A stretch of 64,000 nucleotides of DNA from Ipomoea triloba (lineage: Eukaryota > Streptophyta > Magnoliopsida > Solanales > Convolvulaceae): assembly GCF_003576645.1 (NCBI RefSeq), contig NC_044919.1:33987211-34051210 (forward strand), in the 5' to 3' direction. Shown here in pieces: positions 60,020 through 64,000 of the stretch. Position 1 is the stretch's first letter, and each line of letters opens with the position of its first letter. The translations under genes and the position numbers were made by a program. The notes under the pieces were generated by a model. It did not search any database, was not told where the DNA came from, and worked only from the letters and a program-made list of their open reading frames with translations.

Positions 60020-61285
60020 TTTATGTTCGAAACCCTAAAGTGAATCGTTCCAAAAAAATTACAATATTTTAAAAAGTTATAATTGTGGTAAAACTATTAT
60101 ATATTTGGAATTATGCTAAATATTATACTTAAACCTATTGTTTCATTCTAAATTATGCATTTAAAAAATTTAAAAATATTGAAAATTTTCAAAACTCATA
60201 TTTAAGCCTACAATTTGTTATTTTACATTTTACTAAATATCTTTTTTATATGTACTCAAAAAATAACTTTTTTATATTGATGTTTAATTAGGTGTTTTGT
60301 TGAATACAATTTTTTATGACTAAATGATAGCAGTCAAGACCAACAATATGACCATGGAAATATAGTAGAGATCTTAACTTATGATTTTACAAATAAATGT
60401 TGGTTGCAACAAAGAAATATGTATCATTTTGAAAATTGAGGGGCGACATTTACACACCACTAATAATTTAGGGGTGACATTAATAATTCACATATTATTG
60501 AGGGGCATAAATTACAATTTTCCTTTAAAAAATTGTATAAAGATTATTATTTTACGTCTCATTTAGATTTGTGAAAATAATTGCGTTGTAATAATGTGTG
60601 TTTATTTTAAATAATTTTTAAAAGTATATTAAACAAATATTATACTGTGTTAGAGTCAATAGTACTCAAAAATTATTTTTTGAACAAATTTTAAATTTAT
60701 AATAGAATTTAATTCTTCGTATTATGTTAGAATATTTTGAATTTATTATTGATTTTTCGTATTAAAATTATGAAATTATCATAATATTACATGAATTTTA
60801 TAATATGTTCTATTTGTGCATCACAAATTCACAATATATAAGTGTAATTATGTAGCTTTTTGTACATGTTTTATACTTAATTTATTATTTGTCAGAAAAA
60901 AATGAATTTACATGCAATCACATATTCATATCATTTAGTTAATATTGCATACTATCGCTTAATACTCTTAGAGTATATTCTTATATAATTGATCGAATTA
61001 ATACTGTGTATCGCACGGGTGAAATTTTAAAATACTTTACATTCAACTCTTTTAATATAGTTTATTATTTTTAGTAACTAACCACCTTAAATATCAATTT
61101 ATATTTTAATTACAAATATTTATGTTCATAATTTTATCATATCAAATTAACATAATTTTTAAATAATAAAAATTTATAAATGAGTAAACATCATATTTCC
61201 TTATTATATATGAAATTTAATAACATAGAATTATTTTAATATTTTAAACATTTAGTCCGTGCATCGCACGAGTAGCATACTAGTT
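60020..61285. mobile_element. AT-rich region ending in a Helitron-like 3' terminus
   Basis: Near 61259 lies a short hairpin CGTGCATCGCACG followed by AGTAGCATA and CTAG at 61280-61283, then T. Helitrons end in a GC-rich hairpin about 10 bp before CTRR with a T after it. A related hairpin sequence, GTGTATCGCACGGGT, sits at about 61006. The left end (TC) was not identified, and no Rep/helicase is present, so the range start is only the edge of the uniform AT-rich block. Confidence 0.4.
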
Positions 61286-61589
61286 AGGATAAGAATTGCA
61301 ATGTGCATGACAATTCAATTGACAAAAGTAATCATATATTCATATATAATATTCTTAAATAAATAGGAACTAAATAGCCAAAGGCCTTGTGGTCAAGTGA
61401 CATTCGGTGTCTCGATTAACACTCCCACATGGATAAAAAAGTAAAATAAAAATCATCCCGTGTGAATAACACCTTGATAAGTTAATGGTCCTTTCGTTTT
61501 GATTGTTAAATCAAATTAAAGATTAATAATCGGTTGGGTCGTGTTTAAACCTTTATAAAACTTTTACATTGTCATACTAGACATTATTA

Positions 61590-61745
61590 TGGTAAGACTA
61601 TTGACTCTTTTACAATGCAGTATTTGTTCATAACTACTTTCTCAAAATATGAAGCACAAAAAGTCAATATTGTCTCAACTGAGGCTTGAACCTACAACCT
61701 CTCACATTAATTTGGTGCCACTGGACTACAAGGTCCTTGGCCACC
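61590..61745 (-). mobile_element. tRNA-derived SINE-like unit
   Basis: On the minus strand there is an A-box TAGTCCAGTGGCACC and a B-box GGTTCAAGCC about 35 bp apart. The tail, TATGAACAAATACTGCATTG, matches the unit at 20085-20225. Confidence 0.6.
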
Positions 61746-61799
61746 ATAACTTACTCATCACAATTCTTTGATTTACTGGAAAGTTCGTAACTAGTACCG

Positions 61800-61985
61800 A
61801 TGGTGCACTCTGAGTAAAATTCGCCTTGTGATCCTAACTGACAAAGAACCACAAAAGATAAATCAACCTAAGTTGCCCATAGCTAACATATTCAAACCAA
61901 TTCAAGAAGGCCAATACACTATTCTTACAGAGAATCAAATTTAGAATTTTGTAGTTATCAAGCAAACTATCCAACCAAATTAATT
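61800..61985 (-). repeat. Dispersed repeat related to that in the SCPL intron
   Basis: The complement carries TTGGCCTTCTTGAATTGG, GTTAGCTATGGGCAACTTAG and TTAGGATCACAAGGCGAA, collinear with the copies at 47030-47380. Confidence 0.6.
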
Positions 61986-61999
61986 GGCCCTACTCCTCG

Positions 62000-64000
62000 C
62001 AATCCTATTGGGCAGGGGTGTCGGTGTTTGGAGGCGAGAAACTTCGCATTTTCCGGGTGAAGTTAAACATCAAATAGCTAGAATGATTTTTTTTTTTCAT
62101 CATTTTATTAGGAAGCATTGTTGAAAAGGCAGGAAGCCATGATTAATGAGCTAGCTAGATAGGAACAAGAGACCTTGGCCGGCATGTGCTTTACAACTAT
62201 ATCATACATATATCATCCTTTACTGTCCTCACTAGTCACTAGATTGGCCCTCAATTGCTCCTCTAATGATGTTGAGGTATAAAATTTGGAATCTTCTGAC
62301 GTGCTACTAATGATGTTGAGGCATCAAATAAATGCTTAAACCTAGCTGGTCTCCTGCACACCTTGATTGACCGAAAATTTTACGCTATAAAAAGAAAACC
62401 AGAATATTTATAGATTTTTTTTTAAATTTTTACTTTTTTTTTGAGAATTTTAATTTTTTACTTTTAGTCTATGACTATTATACATCTTCATGCATAGCAA
62501 TCATTTTTTACACATGTAGTCATTAGTTATTAATTTTTAACATTTTGTGAATGACATCAAATTAATTACTGTCACATTTTGTCCTTTCGAACAATTTTCT
62601 TGTTAATATTGTCTAATTTTCATCAATTGTAACCCAATACCACAATATTTTATTGTGTTGTCTATATGCTACTTAAATTTAAATAACTCATATAATTATC
62701 ATGTAAGAGATTTTGGATAAGGTTGGTTGAGAAATTGATCAAAGGACCAAAGTCATCTCTCTCTCTCTCTCTCTCTTTTTTTTTTTTTTTTTTTTTCATT
62801 TGATTATTAAGTTTGGAGGGATGGACATGGACTGCCCATTGGCCATTGCTTCCTGTATCCACCGCTTGCAATTGTAGCCTAATATATGATTAAAAAATAA
62901 ATAAATAAAAGTCCTATTTTATTTTGTAGATATGTATATATGTACATGTGTGTGTATATATATGCATTGTTCTCTAACAAAGAATATATATAGGACAAAT
63001 TAGAGCACCATTTGCCTTAAAAAAAATATATAGGACAAATTAGAGCACCATTTTAGCTAGTCACAATCATATACAGTATATAATACGGAGTAATAAATAT
63101 TTTAACATTGGTTTCAACTTTCAATCTTTTTAACTTTTTCTTTTGATTTTCTGGTCTAAACCTCCATCACAGTGGGTTTTTAACAACATTATATATAATT
63201 TACTTTAATAAAGATATTTGAGAAATTCCTAATTTTGTTCTCTGAATAGTTTTTCTTTTGTTAGGTCTCTGTCCATCGGTTTGAACAAATTGTATTTGTT
63301 GATCAGTTGTGCACAACATTTCACATTTAGTTCCTAATATTATATCATTTAGAGACCAAATGTGCAATATTGTGAATAATTGAAGGATTGTATTTGGTCA
63401 AATTGATAAATAGAGACTAAATGTTTAAAATTAAAATAATTCAGGGGTTAAAAGTGTTATTCTTTCAAGATTTTATTTTTTTTTTGTATTTTTGTATTTT
63501 AGCCACGAGTTTAGTGTTGTATATTATTGACTGAGTAAATTCTTTTTCCTTTTTTTTTAATAGCTCTAGACTATTATCATATGGTCATATTTAGTCATTT
63601 TTTGTTTTTAATTTTGTCTGATTATATCATTCATTTTAATTTGTTTATTCAATTAGCCTTTCGATTAAATTTTTATCATTCTACTATTTGATAAGGAGTG
63701 CTAACATGTAATTATCATTCAATTGAAAAAGAATTTACATGAAACTGACAAAAATTACATGTTTAGGTAAAAAACTTGAATGATAAAGTTACATATTAAC
63801 ACTATTTATTAAGCAGTAAAATGATTAAAAAAAACATATGACTAATTGTGAAAAGTGCATCAATCTCTCTCTATAGCAAGTTGTGACTAAGAAACGAAGC
63901 ATTATGAGAAAGAAAAAATAAAACGAAAAAAAAAGAAAAATTAGCTACCTCATTATTCTCATTTATTGCCTGTAATTGTCATTGTTAATTTCTAGGTGGC
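62000..64000. other. AT-rich intergenic DNA
   Basis: No gene is recognised. There is a CT repeat running into a T run (62756-62798), and a direct duplication of about 40 bp with TATAGGACAAATTAGAGCAC at about 62990 and 63030. The words CTAATGATGTTGAGG are repeated at 62262 and 62307. Confidence 0.5.

Overview
The window is nuclear DNA from a flowering plant, most likely a eudicot. It is AT-rich, its genes are split into many short GT-AG exons, all the proteins are plant-type, and introns and intergenic DNA are full of MULE, Harbinger, LINE and SINE-type repeats. A recurrent TACTCCGTA word hints at an asterid such as Convolvulaceae, but that is only an impression. All exon models were assembled by eye from splice signals and reading phase. 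The four N bases (37267, 37394, 54833, 57539) each sit next to a long, nearly exact duplication, so parts of the right half are probably assembly artefacts.

Layout. 89-2720 (+): the last nine exons of a RAD5A-type SNF2/RING helicase-ligase. 3894-7607 (-): a complete four-exon SRPK-type protein kinase, tail to tail with RAD5A. 9067-17882 (-): a complete 19-exon VPS41 gene (HOPS tether subunit). 17883-25247: repeat-rich DNA with LINE remnants, a 111-bp tandem repeat and a small MULE carrying an ankyrin fragment. 25248-43177 (+): a complete 25-exon gene for VPS50/syndetin (EARP tether subunit), whose introns host at least six transposon-like insertions. 45172-48824 (-): a serine carboxypeptidase-like gene of the SCPL51 type whose last exon is uncertain. 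48825-64000: no convincing host gene; SINE-like units, an 81-bp CpG-rich palindromic tandem array, an 1804-bp duplication and a possible Helitron end.

How the genes relate. RAD5A (post-replication DNA repair), SRPK (phosphorylation of SR splicing factors) and SCPL51 (secretory-pathway hydrolase) are unrelated. VPS41 and VPS50 are divergent neighbours that both encode subunits of endosome/vacuole tethering complexes; this is most likely chance.

The most interesting material is mobile DNA. Three MULE-type elements have exact 9-bp target duplications, one of them beside its own unfilled target site. Two elements carry host-gene fragments (ankyrin repeat; purine permease). A 472-bp foldback has TG...CA ends and a 5-bp target duplication. 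I found no clear new multi-gene system.
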